The position numbers were made by a program, and so were the translations under genes. Source: Gyrodactylus bullatarudis (lineage: Eukaryota; Platyhelminthes; Monogenea; Gyrodactylidea; Gyrodactylidae). Taken from it: a stretch of 64,000 nucleotides of DNA. Below, piece by piece: positions 1-11,400 of the stretch (positions are counted from its first letter, which is position 1; each line of letters starts with the position of its first letter). Location: NCBI GenBank assembly GCA_012064415.1, contig SSNU01000035.1, positions 123,779 through 187,778 on the forward strand. The letters are read 5' to 3'. Under the pieces are notes generated by a model. That model did not search any database. It was not told the DNA's origin and saw nothing but the letters and a program-made list of their open reading frames with translations.

Positions 1-1
1 T

Positions 2-352
2 GATAGAAGTCCAATTGATGCCAGTAACATCTTAGGAGTCATAATGGCACAAAACGAAAATGGCTTTTATGAGATAGGGTCTAAACAAGGCAAAATCGAG
101 GGATTGTTTTCCAGAAGCCAGTTTACAACATTAACAAATAAGTTCTTAACTATTTCTCAAGTCCCAGACGAATCTGTGTCTGTAAGAAGCGCCTCAAAAC
201 TTCAATCGTTATCACATGGTCAAGGTATGATGAGATGCGATTGTACAACAGGATGCACTTCAAACCGATGCAAGTGTCTCAAGAATGGCGTTCTCTGTAA
301 TTCAAGATGCCATAAAAGCATTACATGCCGAAATAAGCACGATATCGTCTAA
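2..352 (+). CDS. KRBA2/GIN-like transposon integrase, C-terminal end (partial)
   Basis: The frame is open from the window edge to a TAA at 350-352, so the gene begins upstream of the window. The last 116 codons are visible. The first visible ATG at 44 is internal and not the real start, because the residues before it (DRSPIDASNILGVI) belong to the same conserved block. The end is a compact cysteine cluster (CDCTTGCTSNRCKCLKNGVL, then CNSRCH) that matches the zinc-binding tail following the integrase core in KRBA2/GIN1-type, transposon-derived proteins. The DDE core lies outside the window. An AATAAA occurs about 35 nt past the stop. Whether this is a live transposon copy or a domesticated gene cannot be told from the tail alone. 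Family assignment is from memory of the motif pattern. Confidence 0.7.
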   Translation, partial: DRSPIDASNILGVIMAQNENGFYEIGSKQGKIEGLFSRSQFTTLTNKFLTISQVPDESVSVRSASKLQSLSHGQGMMRCDCTTGCTSNRCKCLKNGVLCNSRCHKSITCRNKHDIV

Positions 353-600
353 TCTAATTCGTTTTTAGAGACCAAATTTTAAATTTTTAATAAAATATTT
401 TTTATTGTTATCGTAAGCCTGTATTTTTCAAATCTTCATAACTTCCTTATTTTTGAAGCTATCAGGAAAATTTTTTGACTGTGAGAAAACTTATTCCTTG
501 TAGAACAATATAGCAAAAAGAATTTACTGAAAATATTTTAATTTGTAAATCTTATATTCACTTAAAGTTGGTTAAAATTTGAGGGATAAATAATAATAAG
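353..600. other. Spacer downstream of the integrase end
   Basis: AT-rich sequence with a poly(A) signal near 388 and no further open frame or recognisable repeat. Confidence 0.5.
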
Positions 601-620
601 AAAGGGGGGTCTCATGAGAA

Positions 621-722
621 ACGGTCAATGTGTACACTCAGTATACACTTGGACATTTAGATGTGTCAGTGTATACACTGACCGTCACTGTATACACCGT
701 ACGGAATGTACACATTGAACGT
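621..722. mobile_element. Small foldback/MITE-like palindromic element
   Basis: The outer arms are inverted: CGGTCAATGTGTACA begins at 622 and its near-complement ends at 722 (TGTACACATTGAACG). Between them TGTATACACTG-type palindromes recur at about 640, 668 and 687. The block could fold into a long imperfect cruciform. No coding potential and no clear target duplication were seen. A miniature inverted-repeat transposon is the simplest reading. Confidence 0.55.
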
Positions 723-739
723 AACATATATATGAACGG

Positions 740-2385
740 TAGAAAGAGAAAAAATTCGCGCGAAAAATAAAATTAAGTAAAATTTATTGAAAAAAAAACA
801 TAGAATTATAGTGAAAATTTGTGTTTTCAAATTGACTCACGGCTTCAAATAGATCAAATTTCAAATTTTTCTTCTCTTTCGATTGAGACTACTCTCAGCT
901 CTGTCAGACATCGTCTTCAGGTGATAATTATCAAGAAATTGTGTTGGCATTGCAATGAATGGCTTGAAAAATGTTTATACCCACTTTTTCTTAAGTTACG
1001 AAAAGAAAAAACAAGAAATTTATTATTTTTATTGATTCCAAATACACATGTATATTAACTATTGTATGTTGTATTTAAATATCCATGTTTGATTCTTATA
1101 AATGGAAGGAAAATTATTTTATTTTCTTTTAGCATTGCCTGGGTAACCGAATCTATCTTTAATTGGAATTATTAACTACTACATGATATTACTTGTACAA
1201 GTGTTTTATCCCAAATAGAAATTAAAATTCATTAGAAACTGATTCGTATTCTCTCACTGACAATACGCCGATTGTCTGAAGGTAGAAAATAAAATAGGCT
1301 GACCTAATCCGAAAGCTTGTTCAATTTCTATGTAAATTTATGTAATAAAATTTAGACTTTAATAAATTTGACGAAAGATTCGGGTTCTCGATGAATTTGG
1401 CAGTTTAGGATATGTGGAAATTTTTCGTCTAGCTCTCAGTAAAGACATACTTTTACGAACCTGTAGTTATTTTAACGCAATTATTTTTAGTTCAAAAGTT
1501 ATCGATTGAAAACTGGGTCGTTTTTGGCCCAAAGCTCAGGCGATTGGTATGATTAGTAATCGTTGATTACTCCAAAAAATTAATCTTACTTTTCATCTCT
1601 GACCCTGGGAAATAGGTTTTCATAATAGCGTTTTAAACAAAATCGAATGGGAGGTAAACGGAGTATTTTCTGAGCCTTGGATGATTAACAAGAATATCTT
1701 CTTCTAAATAATGATGAGTTACTAAGTGGTCCGTGCCTTTAAAGCCACAATGGTCTTCAAGGGTTAAATAATTTAATCGTGTTTTTGTAATTCGCTAATG
1801 AACTATTCACTGAAAGTAAAACTTTTAAACTTGATTGAGTTGCGATTTGAACTAATGTATGTAATTAGAGGTGTGCAGAAAATATCAATAGCATTCCATC
1901 GGTCATAATTAGCAATTTTGTATAGTTTAAAAATAGCAGTCCCAAGCAAAAATAAAAATATTATCTACAGGCTAAGTACTTTTATTTCTCATCTACACTT
2001 GTCAAAAATGCAAAAGAATCTTGGAAAATTTAGTTCATTCATTTTTTATGTTCTGTTACAGGCTGTTCATTTCAGGCTTTACTTAATCGCCGAAAAGTAG
2101 CCTTGAAAGAAGTTTAATATTAGATGCATGACAGATATCCCAAGTTAAAGTTTTGTCTTCAACCAGAGTATATTAGTATAGGGAGGAAGACTTTTCTTGA
2201 TAGATCCTAGTTATTCTATTTTCAAATAATATTACAGTAGGTGGAGGAAATCCCATTTTTTTAAACGACTACAACCGATAAGAACTTAACTTTATCCATT
2301 CCAATATGAAATAATAGTTCAAGATGGAAATAATAATCTGTAACTGAGATGACTGCAGAATTAATTAATTATCAAACGATAAATT
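740..2385. other. Gene-free spacer
   Basis: AT-rich sequence with only short chance frames. No splice-bounded exon, RNA gene or clear repeat was found. Confidence 0.4.
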
Positions 2386-2389
2386 TTCA

Positions 2390-3060
2390 AGCTTAAATAC
2401 CTCTACACGTGCTCATGCGGAGCGATATATGTTGGCCAAACAATGAGAACTCTGGGTGAGAAAGTCAAGAAGCACCTAAGGCCTAAACACAATCGGGCGA
2501 GGGAGAATCGCGGAGGACCACTTTATTTCGAAACTTAAGCCGAACTTATGATCGCCGCGAATCTAGGCATCGCAGGCCGTGACAAGTTCAAAAAAGGAAA
2601 GCAACTGGCCAAGATTGAAGAAATCCTCAAGCCTGCAGATCTACCCCCTTCCTAAATTTAGCTCGACTCAATGTGAAAATCAATATAAAACCTCAGAGAA
2701 ATTGGCTGTAGCCAACAATCAGCATTCAAGAGAGCAGATCCCTAGCCCAGGAACTAATTTAGAGTTGGTTACAAGTGAACAATCCGACAAGTCAACAGTA
2801 GTCGATAATCAAATTATGAGCCAACCCTAAATTAGTGTAAAAGAAGAGGTGAAGAAGGGACAAAGTTCTAGTCAACCTGCAATTAATGCAAAAGAAGTGA
2901 GGAAAATTAATCAGCCAATTAAGCGAAAACGAAGAATGGATGAATGGGCCCCAAGTATGAAGAAGAAAGGAAAGTGAAACAGCCTGGAAAAAGAATTGCA
3001 AATTCACATCCCTCCCTCTCTGAGCAATTTCGAACCAGTGGAAGGGCAGAAAAACATGCA
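2390..3060 (+). pseudogene. Penelope-like retroelement relic with GIY-YIG endonuclease
   Basis: From about 2396 the frame reads KYLYTCSCGAIYVGQTMRTL followed by GEKVKKHL. This is the CxCG...IYVGQT...R.L start of the GIY-YIG domain found at the C-terminus of Penelope-like reverse transcriptases. The frame is broken by a stop after FET near 2540 and resumes as a lysine-rich stretch (RDKFKKGKQLAKIEEIL) to about 2650, then decays. From 2660 to 3060 lies a degraded, charged tail with several stops. The reverse transcriptase part is missing. The relic leads directly into the TATA/hairpin/poly(A) block at 3072-3119. Confidence 0.65.
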
Positions 3061-3071
3061 TTGTAAAACTA

Positions 3072-3120
3072 TATAAATGTCAGTCCGGGATTAAGTCTGA
3101 AGAGACCCGGCGAAATAAAA
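3072..3120 (+). promoter_or_regulatory. Penelope-type terminal block: TATA box, RNA hairpin, poly(A) signal
   Basis: TATAAA sits at 3072-3077. CCGGG (3085-3089) can pair with CCCGG (3106-3110). The loop contains CTGAAGA (3097-3103) and the stem is followed by CGAAA (3111-3115), which merges into AATAAA. A second copy lies at 44852-44905. CTGANGA plus CGAAA are the invariant boxes of hammerhead ribozymes, which are known in Penelope-like terminal repeats, but the helix II expected between them is too short here, so this may be only a relative or relic. Confidence 0.5.
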
Positions 3121-3240
3121 AACGTGATTATGTTGCAGGGAATCCCTAGAAATTTTAATTCGTAATGAAATTGAAAAGTCGCCTGATCCAAAAAACGGGA
3201 GGTATGATTGAGATGGGTTCTAAACGTCGAGGTTAATCAG

Positions 3241-3597
3241 TAAAGTAACTAGGCAAAATTGATATTAACTTCTTTTATTCAATATACAATTTGTTTGAAT
3301 ACATACGAACTAATATTATATTCTCCTTTGTATAAAAATATCTTGATTTTATCATCATATGCTTGTATCGTCTCCTTCTTTTTGATGAGATGCTGAATGA
3401 TGTTCTCAAGGGTGAAAATTCAACTCAACCACATTTACAATTTAAATTCTTGTTCATAATTGGAAAAAACAACTTGTATAGCATCTATCGATTTAATAAA
3501 TGTTTCTTTGGAAAGATTAGAGAATGATCACATGTAAATAAAATATTGAGGATATTCATTCATATAGGGGCATTTGGGATAATAAACAGGATTCGGG
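3241..3597. other. Probable 3' flank/UTR of the TLC-domain gene
   Basis: No open frame. TTTATT at 3273-3278 reads AATAAA on the minus strand and could be the poly(A) signal of the gene that ends at 3598, although it would give a 3' UTR of over 300 nt. Confidence 0.3.
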
Positions 3598-4954
3598 CTA
3601 AGAATGCTTTTTTGATACTTGCTTGGGCCTGTGGAAGAGACCAAAATCACTAGAAACAATGCGTAATAACAAAACAATGTTCATAAAGAGGAGCATTATC
3701 AGATTGAGAATTCCACAGTATGCCAAGAATGGAGGTAACTGTTGAAAGTTGACAAAAATATAGTTCAGCATCCATATTTGAGTTGTAGCCCTAAAGGTGA
3801 CAAATGTACCTGGAAAATAAATTTTCAACAGCTTTGATGAGTTGTATTCATTATTATTTAAAACTAAGGCTAAATCAACAAAAGACATGGAAAACCTTTG
3901 GTCTCACTGGGGTCAGTCAATAATTTCTAAATTCAATATTTTTATTATAAAAATCATCATCCGATTATTGATTGATCAAATAAATTAAATTGTCATGAAA
4001 ATTGTCTCTTGATAAAGCCTCTTGAATGTGAAAAACAAAAAATGCAAATATTTAGCTATGGTGTAAGATTTTCTGTTGCTACATGATAATTGAGGTATTT
4101 GTGTACTCCCAGACTATAATTAAAATAGAGAACTAAACTAGGTTATTATAGCTTATTATTAGTTGAAGGAAATATATACATAAATTACAAACGGGATCAT
4201 AGACTAAAAATCCTGTAATTTGAAATAGAAGAGTTATAACTACATCTTTGTATGAAAAGAGTTTAGAAAGATTGTAATGGATTTGATAATGATCGAAAAC
4301 AAGTCTAGCTAGGACAATATTGGATTATTGTATAGATAATTAATATTTTATTGTAAAATTTTCTATCATATGGAACTCACTTAAGTTAAAAAAGCTGAAA
4401 ATTTTAAATATGACAGAAGATTTGGAGTATCCGTAGAGTATGATGATTCGTCTCATATGAAGGAAAACTGAATGAATTTCGACTAGAAGGCCAATAACAG
4501 CATAACCGGAATACTTCAGAGTATAGAGAGAATAACCAAAGCAGAATATTATACCAAAATGATGAATAAGATATTCTAAGGTTTGTCTTGTCCTAGCACC
4601 TCTGATCAAATGATAACAATCATGCAAAAAGTATCCCAGGGAAAATGATGTTAACAAATAAGTGGAATATGTGGTATAATTAATAACATCTTTGAATATA
4701 GCAGGATCAGAAAGTAATCTAAAATATCAAAAATATAACAAGAGTAATAATTACAAGTAAACTGAACCGATTGAGGTCACGATCGAATGAAATAAAGAAA
4801 GTGAAGAGTTACGAAAAATCCATTGATTGCGCTCATCCTTAATTGCTGATGATCTTTGCAGAATTTTCTTGAGTATTTTGTCTAGAAAATTATGAAATAA
4901 AAAAGAAATGGATATGGCAGCAATGCCTAGATTATTATTGAGATGAACGAGCAT
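3598..4954 (-). CDS. TLCD1/TLCD2-like TLC-domain membrane protein (3 exons)
   Basis: Three exons join in phase: 4755-4954, 4381-4718 and 3598-3809, giving about 249 residues, the usual size of TLCD1/TLCD2. Exon 1 holds the ATG and WIFRNSSLSLFHSIVTSIGS, the second membrane segment. Exon 2 holds the family core, SLGYFLHDCYHLIRGARTRQ, then EYLIHHFGIIFCFGYSLYT and LLVEIHSVFLHMRR. Exon 3 holds the last helices and ends SDFGLFHRPKQVSKKHS, a basic tail typical of an ER/plasma-membrane protein. Intron 1 is 36 nt (GTAATT...TTTTAG) and intron 2 is 571 nt (GTGAGT...TTCCAG). TLCD1/2 proteins (FLD-1 in nematodes) limit polyunsaturated phospholipid content and so tune membrane fluidity. The start lies 133 nt from a divergent gene. 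The alternative of a ceramide-synthase relative is less likely because the HxxH-type ceramide synthase context and Hox domain are absent. Confidence 0.85.
4719..4754 (-). other. 36-nt intron of the TLCD-like gene
   Basis: Read on the minus strand it begins GTAATT and ends ATTTTAG. Splicing joins TT with A to give a leucine codon and keeps the frame (SVY-L-LLSDPAIF). Without splicing, TAA stops the frame at once, so the intron is needed to reach the TLC core in the next exon. Confidence 0.8.
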
Positions 4955-5087
4955 ATTTCACAACATTTACCAAACAAATTTAAAAGTGAATTTCACTTAA
5001 ACAACTTATTTTACAATATATAATTTTATTTGTTTAAGCACATTCAAGTGAAGAATTCCACTAATTCAAACCTTAAATCCTAACAGT
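4955..5087. promoter_or_regulatory. Compact divergent promoter region
   Basis: Only 133 nt separate the start codons of the TLCD-like gene (minus) and the Ig-superfamily gene (plus). Both 5' UTRs and core promoters must lie here unless upstream non-coding exons exist. The interval is very AT-rich, with a TATATAATTTTA stretch near 5017, and has repeated AAGTGAA(T/G)TTC-like words near 4985 and 5048. Confidence 0.5.
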
Positions 5088-5424
5088 ATGATGTATGGTC
5101 TGTTCCTATTTTTGCTTCCTTTGGCTTTCGCCAAAGAAATACAACTACCATTCATGGATAGCAATATATTGATGAGATGTGGAATAAAAAGCGGAAAAGA
5201 TGTCGTTATTGTCAAGATGAACGATGTATTCGCAGCTAAATATGAAAGCTCGAATTTTGAAACTAGTCGTTACAATCTTGCAAATTTTGAAAGTCAAGAA
5301 GAAAATCCCATAATAAATTTCAATATTCATAACAAGGAAGTCACAAATATCCAGTGTACACTCAATGAAGAAAAAGGTTTCGGAAAGACCATTGCTGAGA
5401 ATAAATTTTCGCTTCATCAAGCTG
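5088..5424 (+). CDS. Ig-superfamily gene exon 1: signal peptide and Ig-like domain 1
   Basis: The ATG opens MMYGLFLFLLPLAFA, a standard signal peptide with likely cleavage after AFA. A single diverged Ig-like domain follows with its two cysteines in ILMRCGI and NIQCTLNE, about 58 residues apart, but without an obvious tryptophan. The exon ends in phase 1 at CAA GCT G before GTGAGT. A second methionine directly follows the first and gives the same mature protein. Confidence 0.75.
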
Positions 5425-8400
5425 GTGAGTCGTTTAATTTGATAAAATATCTTTATTTAACTCAAAAGTTTTCCTCTTTAATAGTTTGTAGAATAGTCTT
5501 GGGATAAATTTGATAAAAGTGCTTCTTACCCATCTCATATTTCCGAATCTGCTTTCGATGAATTGTTTGAATTCTTGTACTCTGAACTTGACAAGCTTCA
5601 TCTTTCCATCAATCCCAACAAAACCAAAATTTTGCCTTTGTTCAAGTCTTAAATCCCCGAAAAGTATTCTGTCTATCTCACCAAGTCAATTGAAGACCTC
5701 GGCATCTCTTATGACCACAATCTATCGTTTATTCCTCATATAAAATTGGTTAAAAGAAACTCTAATTTTGCCATCCTCTCTATGAAAAGCCTTATTAAAT
5801 CTTAAGACCTTAGTCTCCTGCTTTTCAAACAATTTATTCTACCCACTTTTGATTACGCATCCGGTCTCATAAGAAATATCTCTGCTAAAGTAACTTGAAC
5901 TTGAAAAAATTCAAAGAAGGTTTCTCCAACCTTGGCCCTCTATCTTACAGAATACTTTCATCTAAAGCCCAACTCTTTCCATTGTGGTTACGCTTTCGTT
6001 TTCCATCTCCCTCCAAACTCAAACTAGGAGTCTCTATCTCCACATCACACCAGGAATCATATCAAATTCACCTCTCTGATTACGAACAACAAATGCCTAC
6101 ATTATCACAAAATTGATATTTATTGTCTCACTGGACTCCAAATCAGAAACATTTGCGCCTTTCTATTCATGTCGATCCCAGATTCTTCAGATTTAAACTC
6201 CAATTACTTCGAAAAAACTATTTACTAATTGTGATTTATTATTTATCCATTACGATTCATTCTATCAACTTTGATCTAAATTTTTTAAAATAAAACCTTT
6301 CTATCGAAATCTAGAATACTTTTAGAAAGGACCAAAACATGATGTAAGGTTATGGGACATTCTTTATTATCCAAGGGCTTGTTTGTGTGAAATAACTGGC
6401 ATCATCTTCTTCTCTAATTTAATATGACTTTTGTGACCCTGCTGAAAAACCAATGTGCCTAAATATTTATCAGAAAATTGCTAAAATCAAAGAATATTCT
6501 GCTGAGTGTTTTATGGATTGAATCTAGATTTAATCTCTTTCATTTTTCTTTAGAAAAGCCTAGGTTTATCGATAATCCCAAATATGGAATAATCCCGGAT
6601 AATGCTAACCAGGAAGTTGAACTGATTTGTCAAGTGGAAAATGATTTGAACAGCCTTATCACCGATCTTGAATTAACCAAGGTGAGTAGATCAAATTCTT
6701 TAAAGTACACCTTTATATTCATACCTGTATTTTATTCATCTGTATATAAGGAAAGGCTTTCTTTTCCACTTAAATAAATTCATCTTTTTGATTTCTTGAT
6801 TGAAAAGTATAAAAATCTCCCCTTTACTCTCTGTGAAGTTTAACACTGTATAAATATGCGCATAATTGCTTTCTTTCCACAATACCTTGGTTAGTATCAA
6901 CATTACGGCTACTCTTGTAAGAGAGAATTTAAATTACAAATGTTATTGCCCAAAAATATATTTAATATAAACAGAGATGTAGAGAATTTCATGTCCTTAA
7001 TTTGATATTTAGAAGTTGAAGAAATCCCCTAAAACATTTTGTGTGCCTAGAGTTTTTGGTCAGAAAGAATGGAAATTCTCAATTTTCCATTCCCGCTGGT
7101 TGGAATGCGCCCACTCCAATAAGTGTGATCTTATTTTTCCCTCTCTCTAGAAATACAATTCACCTGAATTGGTTAAAACAGGTTCGAGTAATCCTACAGC
7201 ATTCATTGAGTGATTGATAATCGCAAAAAATAAATTGACAGTTTCAATACAACAATAATCTTTAGTCTGAAAGGGTTTCATTAGAAATAATTGGAATTTA
7301 CATCAAAATTGATGTCAAAATTAAATTTTGGATTTGAGAATGAGGATAGAATTAATCAAACACTTGATAAAATTTGAAAAATTTTTTATTTAAAAATATT
7401 AATAAAATCGATCTTGTGCAAATTCTTGAATAATTTTTACAATTTGAGATATGGAATAAGAGGGTTTAGAATCTTGAAGAACAAAGATTTAGAGATCGCT
7501 GTCTAGAGGAGGGAGATCTTATGGTCTAGTCCTGTGGATAAGACAATCCTTCTCATCCAAATTGGGCAGAGATTTTATCTGCTAAGAAGTTCTTTATATG
7601 GTCCAAAACAAGATCGGAGGAAATAAGGGCTGTATAGCCTAGTATAAATTTGAAGCCCATCCGAAGAACTCATTTGTTGAAAAAAATATCAAAATAGCTA
7701 TTTGAATCTGGTACGAATTTAATAAGAATATTTCACAAATTTCAGATATATTTTTGAAATGAAACATTTTAAAATCAATTTGATATCTTGTTCTGAGAGG
7801 AAGATCTGCTGTCATCGAAGATCGAATATCCTCTTGAAGATTATCCTGAGAGTTTGTAAGAGGCGCAAATCTTGAGAAGAGCCCTGTAGATGAGGCAACT
7901 CTTCTTAGACCAAGATAGCCTTTAAGATAACTGTATTGAATTATTTCTAGTTTCTTACTGGTGCCAATAGTGAGATCTCAGAGAATTCTTGATCCCTAGT
8001 CTAGTAGAGGAGGTGTAATGAAAGATTTTTAAAGTCTGAGATAAAGGAGAATCCAGGATTAGAAAATATTTATTCTCGAGGTTTTGCTGATGATGACTTG
8101 TCGGAAAAGTTACAATATTTCTTGTATTATTAATTTTCACAATTCACGAAAAATCAACGACTGACCCCTTTTAACAACAGAGTAAAGTTTTTTTGAAAAA
8201 AATAAAATGGAAAGGCAATAAAAAACCTTGTTGAAAATAGTTTTATTATCTCTCCTTCTCTGTTGACTTGTTCTATGCCTTTTTACTTCTCCTCCGCTAA
8301 ACTCTTCCCGGTGTAGAAGAAAGAGTCAGAGTGAGATGTACAGCCATACAACTGGCCTCTTGTGATATCCTCTACATTTTTATGTGACATTTATTCTTCC

Positions 8401-11400
8401 AATTGATACCATAGAGATATACACACACTGTAGAACATTGTAGGAAAATCATTCTAATTAAGAAAACGAGATGAGTAAACATTCCATGGCGGTAGGAGGG
8501 AAACAGAGAGGGGAAAATGATCAAGATTTATTGTATTCCATATACTGAAGAATTTACTATTCTTTAGTTTTCTTTTAGAAATAAAAAATCTGCATTACAG
8601 ATACTTCTCATACCTGTAGACTACATACAGCTATGGCACTATTTGGGCTTTAAATTGGCCATGTTTAAAAATAGTGAAATGAGTAATGAAGCTACAGTTA
8701 ATTTGAAGATGAGAATTTATGAAGAAATCGAGATATCTTAGATTATCTAACCATTTTTACGATATGAAGAAAAAAGAATGTGAAAGCATACATTTTTGTT
8801 GATTTCAAAGTGAGAGTGTGACCAAAAGTTGAGTTTTAGGTTCACGATTAGTCAAAGAAATCAAATATGCTGAATCAGATTTTGATAGTCGTGTGGAAAT
8901 CAAATTTTGATCCCAGATATATGGATGATTTATCCAAAATTGTATGGTGATATACGATTTTCTTGTCTGTTTGTGATCCTTTTGTGAAACTTTTGATCAC
9001 TCTTTGATTTTGAAGTCGACAAAATTTTTCAACTCAAAGTTCAATAAATGGAAGTTTGGCGCTAATTTCGGATTTGAAATATGCCATAGTTTTCATAAAA
9101 ACTAATTTTTCAATATTTTTTTCTTCATATCGTGAAAGTGGATCAAATTCGATTTGTTAATAAAATAATTGAGGATTTTGTAAAAGTTATAAATTCCCAT
9201 CTTCATATTAACTAGGTGCATAGAATGAAAATAATAAAATTTAATTGAAGCATAAATTGAAGAAAATTTACACCCTACTTAAAAGTAGGGGTATTGGCTT
9301 TCTAATATGATAGAGGAATCAGTCTACTTGATTCATTCGTGTTCTTAATTAAACACAGTATCATGCTTTTTGCGTGTTTCTTCAGATCATTAGATAGATT
9401 AGTCAATTCGGGAACGCATAGTACAGGCGGGCGTGAAAATGAATTTATCAAAATATAAATAAATGTAGTTGGAAAATTCAAGTTGCAAGTAAAACAAGTT
9501 TTTAAAGCGTATTTTGTGTCTCATAAATGGGTTAATTTGACTGTTTGGAAAATATGCGAGAAAAAAATAAATTACCGCCTCGATAACGTATCACTTCATC
9601 ATGAGTAATTAAAAATATTATTATTAATATTAATGATGATGATAAAAGTAAGAACAAGTTTTTAAAAGAACGATATTATTAAAGTATAACGTGAGAATCT
9701 TTGGATACTTGATACCTCCAAGTGACATTGCTTCGTACACAACTAACATCACTACCATATAAGAACTAAAAAGTTTATACATCTTTTTTTCAAAGTTCAG
9801 CCGAGTTAATTATCGTGAGAAAATACTTCTAACAAACCATCGAATTTTTTACATGATTAAAGTATTAGAGACACTTTGTTCGAATCAAGAGGATAAAATG
9901 GCTCACTACTTTTTTAAAATACTTTCAATATAATTTTCATTCATACAAAAAACAAATACAGAAATATACGCTTCGTGGTTGGATATTTTTACAACCATTC
10001 ATTCATAAAATATTTGACCAAAATGTATTTTCGATCTTGATTTTTTCTTTTTGAGAATTTTGATTTTTTCAACTTTTGAATTATCATGTGGAACATATGG
10101 CCCTCTTTATATGAGTCATGATAACCAGCCTGAGTAATCCATAGTATCGGATTTCTCTAAAAAAATCAAATTAGTTTAACTTTCCACTCTGCCTACCTAT
10201 TGCTTTGCTTTATGCTTTTATCATCTCCATAGATTTTCATCATGCAATGATAAATTAGAGAGGGGAACATGGTCGAAAACTCTGCCGTCGCGTGACAAAT
10301 GCAAATTCAATTTTCTTCTCATTTTTTCCATTTAAAAAAAGTTTGTCCACCAATGTATTTCAAGACTGTACAGTGTACACGAAACGATGAAGAGTAATTT
10401 ATACAGAGAAAATACGCAGTTTATTTGAGTTCTGGGCTGATTTTCTGGAAAAAAATCAGTTTTAACTTTATGCCGATGACAATCAATTTCCTTGCTAAAT
10501 TGAAATTTAGAACATTTTGGCTGAATAGTTCAGTGTATTTCTAAGGAATTGATAACGCCAATATAATATTTTCCTGTTTCTCAAAAAAACACCAAATTAG
10601 AGTTTTCGAATAAATAAACAAATGTCCGATTTGTACGACTGCGTAATTATTTAAATTAATTTCGAACTGGCACCAAAATTTCAATTTTTAAAAATTTTGA
10701 ACAATAGGGTTTCAGTGTAAAAGCTGATTTTTAGTCCCACAATTAGATGGGCTTTATTAAATTTCTCGATTATTTTAACTAGTTGTAAATTACTGCAATT
10801 TTTTAAAAATCTCTGATCTCATGATTAATGACGAGGCTGTTTCTTGCCCTAACTTTGATCATTAAAATCATCTTTTAGTCTGAAATCAAAAAATACTTTA
10901 AGCTCAAATTCGAAAGAAAAGGAAATTTGGCGCCAACACTATATTCAAAACCATGTGCATATTTGTATTTAAAACATTTTTTTTCCACTCGGTCAGATCT
11001 GGATTTCAAAAACTCTTGATCATTCTTGTTTGCTAAAAAACCTGCCAACATAATCTCAAACTAATTAGTAAAACAATGACTGAATGACTCAACAATTTCA
11101 TTGAATCTTTTTTTTAATCTTCTTTATTTATTTGTATTTCTTTTGAATGAATATCGTATGTAATATGATGATCTTGAGGGAAAAGTGACATTTTTGAAAA
11201 CAAAGTAAAGCGAAGACTGAAATAAACCAAGAAAAAACAATACCAAAATGAGAGACATTTCTTAATCACAATGATTATGTCATTTGTTTCATCTTTTTTG
11301 ACGGAAATTTCAGTTTACAAGGAGGAGAGCAAACAAGTCTATCCCCAAGTTTACTACTCTCTCATATTCATTATGCGCACATCTCAGAGATGGGAAAGGT

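Noticed and set aside
3598..4954. Ceramide synthase as identity of the TLC-domain gene
   Set aside because: Length, gene structure and the SLGYFLHD and VEIHSVFLHMRR blocks fit TLCD1/2; no Hox-like or Lag1p motif.
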